64,000 nucleotides of DNA from CF-39 sp035651155 (GTDB lineage: Bacteria > Chloroflexota > Limnocylindria > P2-11E), in the NCBI GenBank assembly GCA_035651155.1, contig DASRGG010000016.1, forward strand, positions 1 through 64,000, given 5' to 3'. Numbering within the stretch: the first letter of the stretch is position 1; each line of letters starts with the position of its first letter. A model generated the notes under the pieces. It searched no databases. It worked only from the letters and a program-made list of their open reading frames with translations, and was not told the DNA's origin. Positions 40,026 through 48,975 of this stretch are shown here, piece by piece. The translations under genes were made by a program, and so were the position numbers.

Positions 40026-40646
40026 GTGCCCGCCGTGGCGGTGGGCGCCGTCGCGCTGGCGCTCGCCGGGCGGATCGACGATCGCGCGAGCCAGGGCGCG
40101 CTCGCGGTCGCGCTCGTCCCGGCACCGCTCCTCGCGCCGGGCCTGGTCGGGCGCATGCGGGGCCGCGCGGATCTCGCGGGCGCGCTCGTCCTCGGCACGC
40201 TGCTGCTCTCGCTGCTCGTCGTCGGCGGTCGCGGCGCCCTCGCCGCGGGTGCGCTCTTCACCGCGACGGAGGCGTTCGCTCTCGCGGCGCTCTTCGCGAG
40301 CGCCCTGCCGGCGGTCCGTGACGCGATCCTCTCGCCGCTCGCATGGATCGGCTGGATCGCGGCGGCCGGGCTCGCGGTCGCGGCCGTCGTCGAGGCGCCC
40401 GCGCTCGATGCGACGTCGGCGCTCGTCGCGCTCGCGCTGCTCGTGGCTGGCGGGGGAAGCGCGGCGGTGATCGCGGCGCTCCAGCGGCGCGACATCCGCG
40501 CGGCGGTGTTCGGCTCCGGGCTGCGTGATCCCTTTCTCGCGGTGGCCCTCGCGTCCGTGGCGCTCGCGCCCGGTTCGAGCGCCGTCGCGCTCGCGTATGG
40601 GGTGTTTTGCCTAGTTCTCGCGGCGCTCTCTCTGCGCGGCCGGTAA
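40026..40646 (+). CDS. Multi-pass membrane protein, BASS/SBF-like
   Basis: 206 residues from GTG 40026, about six or more hydrophobic helices. The C-terminal FGSGLRDPFLAVALASVALA, followed by an AYGVFCLVL helix, resembles the end of bile acid:sodium symporter (SBF) folds; the match is by general pattern only. The frame is open upstream to the glyS stop and encodes further hydrophobic sequence (ALAAVAYLAAHGARTPLLAL) without ATG, GTG or TTG, so the true start may be a rarer codon around 39920. Substrate unknown. Confidence 0.55.
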   Translation: MPAVAVGAVALALAGRIDDRASQGALAVALVPAPLLAPGLVGRMRGRADLAGALVLGTLLLSLLVVGGRGALAAGALFTATEAFALAALFASALPAVRDAILSPLAWIGWIAAAGLAVAAVVEAPALDATSALVALALLVAGGGSAAVIAALQRRDIRAAVFGSGLRDPFLAVALASVALAPGSSAVALAYGVFCLVLAALSLRGR

Positions 40647-40655
40647 TCTCCGGGC

Positions 40656-41288
40656 GTGATCCCGTTCGTCACGACGGCCGTGTCGGCCGCCTTCGCGAGC
40701 GCCGTCGCGGTCCGCTACGTGCGCTCGCGACGGCCCGCGCTGCTCGCGTGGGCCATCGGCCTCGCGATGTTCGCGGTCGCCTCGCTCGCCGGCGCGCTCG
40801 CGCAGAACGGCGACCCGAGCGAGGCCGGGTACCGCGTCTTCTATCTCTTCGGCGGGATCCTCAACGTGGCGTGGCTCGCGCTCGGAACGGTCGTGCTCGT
40901 CGCGCCGCGCTGGAGCCGCGCCGCGCTGGCGATCGTCCTCGCGCTTACCGCGGTCTCGCTCTACGCGGCGGTCGCGGCGCCGGTGGACCTGCGGGTCGCG
41001 CTCAACACCGGAAAGGGGTATCCCGACGGCTCGCTGCCGCGGATCCTCGCGGCGATCGGCAGCGGCGTCGGCAGCGTCGTGCTCATCGGCGGAGCGCTGT
41101 GGTCCGCGTGGGTCTTCCTGCGGCGCCGCCACAACGGGCGGCGCGCCATCTCGAACATCGTCATCGCGGTCGGCGTGTTCATCGTCGCGGCCGGCGGCAC
41201 GGCGACGTTCACCGGCGCGACCGGGATCCTGGAGTTCACGAACCTCATCGGCGTGGCCGTGATGTTCGCGGGATTCCTGCTGGCTTAG
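40656..41288 (+). CDS. Seven-helix-like membrane protein, function unknown
   Basis: 210 residues, GTG start, about seven hydrophobic segments (FVTTAVSAAFASAVAVRYV; LLAWAIGLAMFAVASLAGAL; YLFGGILNVAWLALGTVVLV; and four more). It has no motif I can assign. The 9-nt gap from the preceding membrane-protein gene suggests co-transcription. It faces the DUF3618-like gene and overlaps its 3' end by 4 nt. Confidence 0.65.
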   Translation: MIPFVTTAVSAAFASAVAVRYVRSRRPALLAWAIGLAMFAVASLAGALAQNGDPSEAGYRVFYLFGGILNVAWLALGTVVLVAPRWSRAALAIVLALTAVSLYAAVAAPVDLRVALNTGKGYPDGSLPRILAAIGSGVGSVVLIGGALWSAWVFLRRRHNGRRAISNIVIAVGVFIVAAGGTATFTGATGILEFTNLIGVAVMFAGFLLA

Positions 41289-41785
41289 CGTCGGGCGGGC
41301 GGCCCGTTCGGCGTCGTGCCCGTCTCCATCGGGAGCTCTTCGTCGGCGACCAGACGTCCCGCGAAGCGCCGCGCCACGAGCGTGAGGCCCGCGGTGAGCG
41401 CGCTCGCGGCGGCCTCCCAGACCATCCGCTTGACGCGGGGGCCCTCCTCGACCTCGCCGATCTCCTTCCGGAGCTGCTCGCGAAGCCGCGTGCGGGCGCG
41501 GCCACGCAGCCTGTCGACGCGGCCGCCGAGTCGCGCGATGAGCGCGTCGAGGTCCTTGTCGTTCCGGCGCCGGCTGCGCTCCGCGAGCGAGCGCAGCGTG
41601 CCGACGGTGCCGGCCGCGAGGACGGAACCCAGCGTGCCGAACACCGCGATGGGGTTGCGCCGCGCGAGGCGGCGCACGTCGAGATCCTCCTTCAGGCGCT
41701 CTTGGAGCACCCGGAGGTCGGAGTCGATCGTCGCACGGAGCGCGCTTAGCTCGCGGTCCGTCCGAGCAGACGGGCTTTCGCCCAC
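41285..41785 (-). CDS. DUF3618-like small basic protein
   Basis: 166 residues from a GTG at 41785 (GESPSARTDRELSALRATID, then SDLRVLQERLKEDLDVRRLA), with GAAGGAG upstream. A charged N-terminal helix is followed by RRNPIAVFGTLGSVLAAGTV, a hydrophobic stretch, and a basic C-terminal half (RLGGRVDRLRGRARTRLREQ). This resembles DUF3618/YqjD-type proteins that are often next to small holin-like proteins, as here: it overlaps the upstream holin-like gene by 40 nt. The function is not established. Confidence 0.7.
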   Translation of the reverse strand: MGESPSARTDRELSALRATIDSDLRVLQERLKEDLDVRRLARRNPIAVFGTLGSVLAAGTVGTLRSLAERSRRRNDKDLDALIARLGGRVDRLRGRARTRLREQLRKEIGEVEEGPRVKRMVWEAAASALTAGLTLVARRFAGRLVADEELPMETGTTPNGPPARR

Positions 41786-42138
41786 CGTACCGTCTCCTTC
41801 CACGAGCTGATGGACCGCGTCGGTCCTCGCAGCTCGAGCCTCTTGTATCCGCGGAACCCGGTGAGGCCCGCGCCGAGCAGGAACAGCAGCAGCACGGCCA
41901 GCGCGGACGCCCACCACGGCAGCACGATCGCGATGAGGGCGATGACCAGGACGACGAGGGCCATGAGCGCGCCGAGCGCGAACGCGAGCGCGACGCCGAG
42001 CCACATGAGCGCGCGGACGTTCGCGCGTACGATCTCCGCGATCTCCTGCCGCGGCAGCTCGAGCTGCTTGCGGATGTACACGCGGACGTTGTCGCGGATC
42101 CGGCCGAGGAGGGTGCGGTAGCCCGGTCGCTCATACAT
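41746..42138 (-). CDS. Phage-holin-family-like (DUF1469) membrane protein
   Basis: 130 residues. PRQEIAEIVRANVRALMWLG leads into two membrane helices (about 45-67 and 75-93: LGVALAFALGALMALVVLVI; WWASALAVLLLFLLGAGLTG), then a basic tail. This two-helix plan with a charged N-terminus is the DUF1469 family, named holin-like but chromosomal and of unknown function, commonly paired with a DUF3618 protein. The short interval 42139-42277 upstream separates it from divergent ppdK. Confidence 0.75.
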   Translation of the reverse strand: MYERPGYRTLLGRIRDNVRVYIRKQLELPRQEIAEIVRANVRALMWLGVALAFALGALMALVVLVIALIAIVLPWWASALAVLLLFLLGAGLTGFRGYKRLELRGPTRSISSWKETVRWAKARLLGRTAS

Positions 42139-42277
42139 CGCCGGCCGACTTTAACGCACGTGACATGCCGGGCCGCGCGCTCGCCTCCGGAGCGAGTGCC
42201 GCCGCGCGCCTCCCCTCGCCGGGTGCGACGCGCGCGTTCCTGCGAGAATCACCAGCGACAAGGAGGAGGTGCCGTTC

Positions 42278-45010
42278 ATGCCCGCTCGCCGAAGGACCGC
42301 GACGCGCAAGACCGCCGCGAGGAAGAAGTGGGTCTACCTCTTCTCAGGTGGGAAGGCCGAGGGCGACGCGTCGATGCGTGCGCTGCTTGGCGGCAAGGGC
42401 GCGGGACTCGCCGAGATGACGAACGCCGGTCTGCCGGTGCCCCCGGGCTTCACGATCACCACCGAGGCCTGCAACGCGTACTTCGCCGCGAACAAGCAGC
42501 TGCCGCGCGGACTCTGGGAGCAGGTCGAGAGGGGCATCGCGACGATCGAGAAGGCCGCCGGGAAGAAGCTCGGCGACACGAAGAATCCGCTGCTCGTGTC
42601 GGTCCGGTCGGGTGCCGCGATGTCGATGCCCGGGATGATGGACACGGTCCTGAACCTCGGCCTCAACGACGAGACGCGCGAGGGCCTCGAGCGCCTCACC
42701 AACAATCCGCGCTTCGCGTGGGACGCGTACCGCCGCTTCATCTCGATGTTCGGCCGCATCGTGCTCGGCATCCCCGGCGAGGCGTTCGAGCACGCGCTCG
42801 AGGCGAACAAGAGGAAGAGCCGCGCGGCGACCGACGCCGACCTGCGGCCGGACGCCCTCCGCCAGCTCGTCGCGGAGTACAAGGAGATCGTGAAGCGCGA
42901 GACGAAGAAGGATTTCCCGACGGAGCCGCGCGCGCAGCTGCGCCTCGCGATCGAGGCGGTCTTCCAATCGTGGTTCGGCAGGCGCGCGGTGGACTACCGC
43001 AACCAATTCAAGATCCGGCACGACCTCGGCACCGCCGTGAGCGTCGTGACGATGGTCTTCGGAAACATGGGCAACGACTCCGGCACCGGCGTCGCGTTCA
43101 CGCGCGATCCGAACACCGGCACCAAGGAGCTCTACGGCGAGTACCTCGTGAACGCGCAGGGCGAGGACGTCGTGGCGGGCATCCGCACGCCCTCGAAGAT
43201 CGCGCAGCTGAAGAGCGAGATGCCGAAGGTCTACGAGCAGCTCGAGAAGATCGCGAAGCGTCTCGAGAAGCACTACCGCGACGCGCAGGATCTCGAGTTC
43301 ACCATCGAGCGCGGCAAGCTCTACATGCTGCAGACGCGCAGCGCCAAGCGGACCGCCCGGGCGGCGGTGAAGATCGCGACGGACATGGTCGGCGAGGGTC
43401 TCATCACGAAGGACGAGGCGATCCGGCGCGTCGATCCGGCCCAGGTCGAGCAGCTCCTCCTTCCGCGCTTCGACGACAAGGAAGTCGAGAAGGCGCGCGG
43501 GGAGGGGCGCTATCTCGCGAAGGGCCTCAACGCGTCGCCGGGCGCCGCGACGGGTCGCGCCGTGTTCGACGCCGACCGCGCCGTGGAGCTCAAGGGCGCG
43601 AAGCAGCTCGTCGTGCTCGTGCGCCCGGAGACGAGTCCCGACGACTTCCACGGGATGGTCGCCGCGACGGGCATCCTCACCGCGCGCGGCGGCTCCACCT
43701 CGCACGCCGCCGTCGTGGCCCGCGGGCTCGGCCTGCCGTGCGTGTCGGGCTGCGCCGCGCTCGACATCGATCTCGGCAAGCGCGAGATGCGCGTGAACGG
43801 GAAGGTCGTCAAGGAAGGCGAGCCGATCTCGATCGACGGCACGACCGGCGAGGTCTTCGCCGGCGAGCTGCCGACGATCCTGCCGAACTTCAAGGGCGAG
43901 AAGGAGCTCAGCGAGCTGCTCTCGTGGGCCGACAAGCGGCGCACGCTCGGCGTGTGGGTGAACGCGGATACGCCGGAGGAATGCCGCCTCGCCCGCGAGC
44001 TCGGCGCCGAGGGCGTGGGCCTGGCGCGTACCGAGCACATGTTCCGGCAGGCGGAGCGCCTGCCCATCGTGCAGGACATGATCATGGCCGACGACACGGA
44101 GGGACGGAAGAAAGCCCTCGCGAAGCTCCTGCCGTTCCAGCAGGGCGACTTCGTCGAGATGTACACGGCGATGGATGGGCTCTCGGTCGTCATCCGCCTC
44201 ATCGACCCTCCGCTCCACGAGTTCCTGCGCGAATACGCCGACCTCGACGTCGAGATCGCCGTCGACAAGGCGCTCGGGAAGGACGGCGCGCAGATCGAGA
44301 AGAAGGAGAAGATCTGGAAGCGGCTCGAGCAGATCCAGGAGGACAACCCGATGCTCGGGCTCCGCGGCTGCCGGCTGCTCCTCGTCTATCCGGAGATCCT
44401 CGAGATGCAGATCCGCGCCATCCTCGGTGCGGCCATCGACGCGGCGGAGCAGGGCGTCCGCGCCAAGCCCGAGATCATGATGCCGCTCGTCGGCACGATG
44501 GGTGAGCTCGACCGCCTGCACGAGCAGGTCGTCCAGGTCGCCGAGACCGTCTTCAAGGAGCGCGGCCGCCGCGTGCCGTACAAGTTCGGCACGATGATCG
44601 AGATCCCGCGCGCGTGCCTCATCTCGGACGAGATCGCGACGAAGGCCGAGTTCTTCTCCTTCGGCACGAACGACCTCACGCAGACGATCCTCGGCATCTC
44701 GCGCGACGACGCGCAGAAGAGCTTCCTCACGCAGTACGTCGAGAAGAAGATCATCCCGAACGACCCGTTCCAGGTGCTCGACCGCGAGGGCGTGGGGGAG
44801 ATGATGCGCATCTCGATCCAGAAGGGGCGCACGACGCGGCCGGATCTGAAGATCGGCATCTGCGGCGAGCACGGCGGCGATCCGTCGTCGATCGAGTTCT
44901 GCCATCAGGTGGGGCTCACCTACGTGTCGCCCTCGACCTACCGCGTGCCAGTGGCGCGTCTTGCGGCCGCGCAAGCCGCGCTGGCGGGCGCAGCGGAGCG
45001 GGACCGCTAG
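42278..45010 (+). CDS. ppdK: Pyruvate, phosphate dikinase
   Basis: 910 residues, full length. After a basic N-terminus (PARRRTATRKTAARKKW), KGAGLAEMTNAGLPVPPGFT starts the ATP-grasp domain; the swivelling His domain has TARGGSTSHAAVVARGLGLP (His476); the C-terminal PEP/pyruvate barrel has MIEIPRACL, FSFGTNDLTQTILGISRDD and GICGEHGG (Cys862). It interconverts PEP, AMP and PPi with pyruvate, ATP and Pi. ATG 42278 lies 8 nt after AGGAGGAGG; a GTG at 42269 overlaps the ribosome-binding site and is rejected. Confidence 0.96.
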   Translation: MPARRRTATRKTAARKKWVYLFSGGKAEGDASMRALLGGKGAGLAEMTNAGLPVPPGFTITTEACNAYFAANKQLPRGLWEQVERGIATIEKAAGKKLGDTKNPLLVSVRSGAAMSMPGMMDTVLNLGLNDETREGLERLTNNPRFAWDAYRRFISMFGRIVLGIPGEAFEHALEANKRKSRAATDADLRPDALRQLVAEYKEIVKRETKKDFPTEPRAQLRLAIEAVFQSWFGRRAVDYRNQFKIRHDLGTAVSVVTMVFGNMGNDSGTGVAFTRDPNTGTKELYGEYLVNAQGEDVVAGIRTPSKIAQLKSEMPKVYEQLEKIAKRLEKHYRDAQDLEFTIERGKLYMLQTRSAKRTARAAVKIATDMVGEGLITKDEAIRRVDPAQVEQLLLPRFDDKEVEKARGEGRYLAKGLNASPGAATGRAVFDADRAVELKGAKQLVVLVRPETSPDDFHGMVAATGILTARGGSTSHAAVVARGLGLPCVSGCAALDIDLGKREMRVNGKVVKEGEPISIDGTTGEVFAGELPTILPNFKGEKELSELLSWADKRRTLGVWVNADTPEECRLARELGAEGVGLARTEHMFRQAERLPIVQDMIMADDTEGRKKALAKLLPFQQGDFVEMYTAMDGLSVVIRLIDPPLHEFLREYADLDVEIAVDKALGKDGAQIEKKEKIWKRLEQIQEDNPMLGLRGCRLLLVYPEILEMQIRAILGAAIDAAEQGVRAKPEIMMPLVGTMGELDRLHEQVVQVAETVFKERGRRVPYKFGTMIEIPRACLISDEIATKAEFFSFGTNDLTQTILGISRDDAQKSFLTQYVEKKIIPNDPFQVLDREGVGEMMRISIQKGRTTRPDLKIGICGEHGGDPSSIEFCHQVGLTYVSPSTYRVPVARLAAAQAALAGAAERDR

Positions 45011-45484
45011 GTCGTCAGCGTCGCCGTAGCTCTCCCCAGAGCGGTCCGTTCGGACTCTTCCGGGTGTCGACGCGGACCCCGAAGGCCGACGGGTTCGCGA
45101 CGAGGGCCTCCACGCGGCTCATCGGGATGGCGCGATTCGTGGACGAGAACGTCCCTTTGCCGTTCCGCAGGTCGCGACGAACCATGCGGCCCCCGTGAGA
45201 CAGATACCGCGCGGTGTCGCATCGAGCCAGACGTCGCGACGCCGACGCATCCGCGCTCCGATCCGTCCGACGCGGGCGCAGCGGCCGGCTGGTTAGCGAA
45301 GGTCGGCAACAAGGGCGATCGCGAATGCCGGAGTGGTCTCGCTCGGACTCGATGACTGCGCCGAGGGGACCGCGCGCTGACCGCGCGCATAGATCGCGGT
45401 CATCACGAGGAGCAGGAACATCGCGCGTGGTGACCGAGCGTCCAGGTCCGCGAGTCTCGTCTCGTCGGATAGTCTGTAGCCCCA
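45011..45484. other. Largely gene-free interval between ppdK and dgt
   Basis: 474 nt with no convincing long gene. It contains one small minus-strand frame (45015-45185, listed separately) and otherwise only short frames. No tRNA, terminator with T-run, or repeat was found. GC is slightly lower and the codon pattern less regular than in flanking genes. A decayed gene is possible. Confidence 0.6.
45015..45185 (-). CDS. Small hypothetical protein (possible fragment)
   Basis: 56 residues: MVRRDLRNGKGTFSSTNRAI, PMSRVEALVANPSAF, then GVRVDTRKSPNGPLWGELRR. The ATG at 45185 has CACGGGGG upstream and codons show high third-position GC, so it looks more protein-like than other frames in this interval. 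The open frame continues upstream of the ATG to 45539. I recognise no family; it may be a remnant. Confidence 0.3.
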   Translation of the reverse strand: MVRRDLRNGKGTFSSTNRAIPMSRVEALVANPSAFGVRVDTRKSPNGPLWGELRRR

Positions 45485-46573
45485 ATGGCGACCGGAATGG
45501 AGCGCGAGGCCAAGCTCTCGCGGGCGAGGAGCGTGGCATCGCTGCGCATCCGCGAGCACGCCGAGGAGCTCGAGGCGAAGGAGCTCGCCGCGCACGCGAC
45601 GAAGGCGGTGACAGCGAAGCGTGCTGTCGCGGAGGAGCCGTCGCCGACCAGGACGAATTTCGCCCTCGACCGCGACCGCATCGTCCACAGCAAGGCCTTC
45701 CGCCGCACGAAGCACAAGACGCAGGTCTTCCTCGCGCCCGTGGGCGACCACTACCGCACCCGCCTCACGCACATCCTCGAGGTGAGCCAGATCGGCCGCT
45801 CGATCGCGCGGTCGCTGCGCCTGAACGAGGACCTCGTGGAGGCCATGGCGCTCGGCCACGACATCGGCCACACGCCGTTCGGTCACGTCGGGGAGGAGCT
45901 GCTCGCGAAGTTCCTGCCGGACGGGTTTCGCCACAACGAGCAGAGCGTGCGCATCGCCGAGCGGCTCGAGAAGGGCGGCGCCGGCCTCAATCTGACGCAC
46001 GAGACGCTCGACGGCATCCTGAAGCACAGCGCGCCGACCTCCGGTGGGGTCGAGACGGCGGCGTGGGGCGAGCCGGAGACGCCCGAAGGCTGGGTCGTCC
46101 GCTACGCCGACAAGATCGCCTACCTCCACCACGACATCGACGACGCGATGCGCGCGGGCATCACCTCCGAGGAGGACCTTCCGAACGACGTGCGCGCCGC
46201 GCTCGGCCGCGACCGCGCCGAGCGCCTCGACACGATGATCTACGACGTCATCGTCACCTCCTACGGCAAGCTCGAGGTCACGATGAGCCCCGAGGTGCTC
46301 GAGGCGACGAACACGCTGCGCAAGTTCATGTTCGACCACGTGTACCTCGCCGGTCCGGCGAAGACCGAGGACCAGAAGGCGCAGGGCGTGCTGTGGGAGC
46401 TGCTCCAGTACTTCGAGCGCCATCCCGAGCGAATGCCGCAGGAGCACCAGCGCATCGCCGAGCGCGACGGCACCAAGCGAGCCGTGGCCGATTACATCGC
46501 CGGGATGACCGACCGCTACGCGCTCGACACGTACACGAGCCTCTTCGTCCCCTCGGCGTGGGGCGCGCTCTAG
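45485..46573 (+). CDS. dgt: Deoxyguanosinetriphosphate triphosphohydrolase-like protein
   Basis: 362 residues with an HD domain: HSKAFRRTKHKTQVF, RTRLTHILEVSQIGRSIAR (His96), ALGHDIGHTPFGHVGEELL (His125-Asp126), and VVRYADKIAYLHHDIDDAM with the last Asp. The first 50 residues are a charged Ala/Lys/Glu-rich extension. The family hydrolyses dNTPs to nucleoside and triphosphate; short-type members are common next to dnaG, as here. Confidence 0.93.
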   Translation: MATGMEREAKLSRARSVASLRIREHAEELEAKELAAHATKAVTAKRAVAEEPSPTRTNFALDRDRIVHSKAFRRTKHKTQVFLAPVGDHYRTRLTHILEVSQIGRSIARSLRLNEDLVEAMALGHDIGHTPFGHVGEELLAKFLPDGFRHNEQSVRIAERLEKGGAGLNLTHETLDGILKHSAPTSGGVETAAWGEPETPEGWVVRYADKIAYLHHDIDDAMRAGITSEEDLPNDVRAALGRDRAERLDTMIYDVIVTSYGKLEVTMSPEVLEATNTLRKFMFDHVYLAGPAKTEDQKAQGVLWELLQYFERHPERMPQEHQRIAERDGTKRAVADYIAGMTDRYALDTYTSLFVPSAWGAL

Positions 46574-46578
46574 GGATC

Positions 46579-46596
46579 TGTACAGAATCCTGTACA
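46579..46596. promoter_or_regulatory. Palindromic operator TGTACAG-AATC-CTGTACA of the toxin-antitoxin pair
   Basis: Perfect 7-bp inverted repeat with a 4-nt spacer, 12 nt before the antitoxin ATG and 5 nt after the dgt stop. The core TGTACA is the hexamer recognised by YefM in the E. coli yefM-yoeB operator (established knowledge), and the downstream antitoxin is a Phd/YefM family protein. Autoregulation by the antitoxin or its complex is therefore likely. Confidence 0.75.
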
Positions 46597-46608
46597 CTTG
46601 GCCCAGTC

Positions 46609-46875
46609 ATGAAGACGCTCCCGCTGACCGAGGCGCGCAAGGACCTGTCGAAGATCGTCGATGAGGTGTCGACCGCGCACGAGCACGTTGTGATCACGAA
46701 ACAGGGCAAGCCCGAGGCGGTCGTCATGTCGGCCGACGAGTTCGAAGGGTGGCAGGAGACGCTCGAGATCCTCTCCGATCCTGCCGCCATGCGTGGCATC
46801 CGCCAGGGTGAGCGCGACATCAGGGCTGGTCGCGTGCATCGTTGGGAGGATGTCAAGGCGCGCCTGCATCGCTAG
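46609..46875 (+). CDS. Phd/YefM-family antitoxin
   Basis: 88 residues. MKTLPLTEARKDLSKIVDEV, HEHVVITKQGKPEAVVMSAD and EFEGWQETLEIL form the DNA-binding Phd/YefM fold; the C-terminal DPAAMRGIRQGERDIRAGRV is the toxin-neutralising segment usually unfolded alone. ATG 46609 follows a palindromic operator. The toxin gene starts 3 nt after its stop. Confidence 0.93.
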   Translation: MKTLPLTEARKDLSKIVDEVSTAHEHVVITKQGKPEAVVMSADEFEGWQETLEILSDPAAMRGIRQGERDIRAGRVHRWEDVKARLHR

Positions 46876-46878
46876 CGC

Positions 46879-47130
46879 GTGCCGGAGGTCCTCCTTTCCG
46901 AGCGCGCGCGACGGGAGCTGCTGCGGCTGGCGCGCCCGTATCTCGCGGCGGTGGAGGCGGGGATCGACCGACTCGCGCAGGATCCGCTCGAGGGCAAGGG
47001 TCTTCGTGGCGATCTCGGCGGTCTGCGGTCGCTGAGGATCGGCTCGTACCGCATCGTGTACGCGTTCGACGCGCGTCGGGGGAGGGTCGAGATCGTCTGG
47101 ATACGTCACCGCAGGGAGGCGTACCGCTGA
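46879..47130 (+). CDS. RelE/ParE-superfamily toxin
   Basis: 83 residues from GTG 46879. LSERARRELLRLARPYLAAV, DPLEGKGLRGDLGGLRSLRI and GSYRIVYAFDARRGRVEIVW, then IRHRREAYR, match the RelE/ParE fold; the pairing with Phd/YefM and the end HRREAYR resemble RelE-type mRNA interferases. Whether it cuts ribosome-bound mRNA or acts on gyrase is not decided by sequence. It lies 3 nt from dnaG, so the module is embedded in the dgt-dnaG-rpoD operon. Confidence 0.9.
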   Translation: MPEVLLSERARRELLRLARPYLAAVEAGIDRLAQDPLEGKGLRGDLGGLRSLRIGSYRIVYAFDARRGRVEIVWIRHRREAYR

Positions 47131-47133
47131 GCC

Positions 47134-48975
47134 GTGCCCGGTGATTTCGATACGGTCAAGGAGCGCATCGACATCGTCGCGCTCGTCGGCGAGCGCGTCG
47201 CGCTCAAGAAGGCGGGGAAGGTCTACAAGGGCCTCTGCCCCTTCCACATCGAGAAGACGCCGTCGTTCCAGGTCGATCCGGAGCGTCGCACGTACCACTG
47301 CTTCGGATGTGGCCAGCACGGCGATGCCTTCACCTGGCTCGAGAAGATGGACAACCTCGAGCCGGTCGAGGCGCTGAAGGTCCTCGCCGAGCGCGCCGGC
47401 GTCGAGCTCGCGCGCCGCGCGCCCGAGGAGCGCGAGCGCGAGACGCGTCTCCTCAAGGTGAACGAGACCGCGCACTTCTACTTCCGCCAGGCGCTGCGCG
47501 GCACCGAGAAGGGCAAGGCCGCCGCCGCGTACCTCGCGACGCGCGGGATCGCGCCGGAGACGATCGAGAAGTTCGGCCTCGGCTACGCGCCGGATATCTT
47601 CAACGGCCTCCTCGGCTATCTGAAGAAGAAGGGCTTCAGCGAGGAGGAGGGTCTCGCCGCCGGCGTGCTGACGCAGACCGACCGCGGCACCTTCGACCGC
47701 TTCCGCGATCGCCTCATGGTCCCGATCCGCGACACGAAGGGCCGCGCCATCGCGTTCGGCGGCCGCGCGATGCGCCCGGACCAGCAGGCCAAGTACCTGA
47801 ACACGACGAACACGCTCCTCTTCAACAAGAGCGAGACGCTCTACGCCTTCGACGTCGCGCGGTCGGCGATCCGCGGCGAGAGCGTCGCGGTCATCGTGGA
47901 GGGGTACTTCGACGCGATCGCCTGCCACCAGGCCGGCATCGCCAACGTGGTCGCCTCGATGGGCACGGCGCTCACGCCGGAGCAGTACCTCCGACTCCAG
48001 GACATGAAGATCGAGCGCGTGGTCGTGGCCTTCGACGGCGACGCCGCGGGCCAGCGCTCCGCGGAGCGGCGCGGCCGCGATCTCCTGCCGCTGCTCCAGC
48101 GCCATCGCGCCGGGCAGGTGAGCACCCGGGGCTACGCGACGCTGTACGTCACCGTCCTGCCCGAGGGGAAGGACCCCGACGACCTCGCGCGATCCGAGCC
48201 GGCCAGGCTGCGCGGGCTCATCACGGACGCGGCGAGCCTGCTGGAGTTCCTCATCGCCAAGATCCAGGAGCGCTCGCGCCTCGATCGGCCCGAGGGGCAG
48301 ATCCGCTTCGTCGAAGAGGTCGCCGAGCTCCTCGCCCGGGAGCCCGACCCGGTCCGGCGCGACCCGTACGTGACCCTTGTGGCCAATCGGGCCGGGCTCG
48401 ATCCGAGCCTGCTGCGCGAGCGTATCCAGGGTGCCGAGCGGGCCGCGAGCCGGGCGGCGCCGGCGCCGGCGAGGCCCGCGGACCGGCTTTCGGAGGTCGC
48501 GGCGGCCCTCGAGAAGGTCCCCGGGAAACAAACGCCGCTTCAAGAGCGTTACGTAATGGCACTATTGATGCGGTTCCCGGAGGAAGTCGCGCGCGCCGAC
48601 CTCGATCCCACTGACCTGAGCGACCCCGACCTGCGGGCCCTCTTCGAACACCTACAGGCTGGGGAGCGCACGTCGTCCGACCTGCCGGCTCATCTCGCCG
48701 CCATAGCCGCGGCGCTCAGCGCTACCGCGCAAGAGCTCGGTCAGGAGAACGACCCGGGACAGGCGATCGAGATCGCGTCGCAGCTCCTGCGGGTCCAGCG
48801 CCTGCGGGACCGTCTCGGTGAGAAGCGTGCTCTGCTCGCTCGGGCCGCCGACGGCGACGTCGCGGAGCTCGCCACGGAGGTCGAGCAGCTGGCGAACGAG
48901 CTGGCAGCCGCGATGGGGCGGGTGGAGCGTCGCACGGTGCTGCATGGGGATACGGAGCGAAAAGAGAGCGAATGA
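47134..48975 (+). CDS. dnaG: DNA primase
   Basis: 613 residues, GTG start. The zinc-binding domain has YKGLCPFHIEKTPSFQVDPE and YHCFGCGQHGDAF (Cys35, His38, Cys56, Cys59). The TOPRIM core includes VIVEGYFDAIACHQAGIANV, VASMGTALT and VAFDGDAAGQRSAERRG. A C-terminal helical domain binds DnaB helicase. It synthesises RNA primers. The stop overlaps rpoD by 4 nt, the dnaG-rpoD part of the macromolecular-synthesis operon. Confidence 0.97.
   Translation: MPGDFDTVKERIDIVALVGERVALKKAGKVYKGLCPFHIEKTPSFQVDPERRTYHCFGCGQHGDAFTWLEKMDNLEPVEALKVLAERAGVELARRAPEERERETRLLKVNETAHFYFRQALRGTEKGKAAAAYLATRGIAPETIEKFGLGYAPDIFNGLLGYLKKKGFSEEEGLAAGVLTQTDRGTFDRFRDRLMVPIRDTKGRAIAFGGRAMRPDQQAKYLNTTNTLLFNKSETLYAFDVARSAIRGESVAVIVEGYFDAIACHQAGIANVVASMGTALTPEQYLRLQDMKIERVVVAFDGDAAGQRSAERRGRDLLPLLQRHRAGQVSTRGYATLYVTVLPEGKDPDDLARSEPARLRGLITDAASLLEFLIAKIQERSRLDRPEGQIRFVEEVAELLAREPDPVRRDPYVTLVANRAGLDPSLLRERIQGAERAASRAAPAPARPADRLSEVAAALEKVPGKQTPLQERYVMALLMRFPEEVARADLDPTDLSDPDLRALFEHLQAGERTSSDLPAHLAAIAAALSATAQELGQENDPGQAIEIASQLLRVQRLRDRLGEKRALLARAADGDVAELATEVEQLANELAAAMGRVERRTVLHGDTERKESE

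Noticed and set aside
42344..44974. 876-codon minus-strand frame opposite ppdK
   Set aside because: The plus-strand ppdK is complete with all catalytic motifs; the antisense translation has no recognisable feature.
45293..45421. Minus-strand peptide MFLLLVMTAIYARGQRA that looks like a signal peptide
   Set aside because: Only 42 codons, no ribosome-binding site, and the rest is low complexity; not enough to call a gene.
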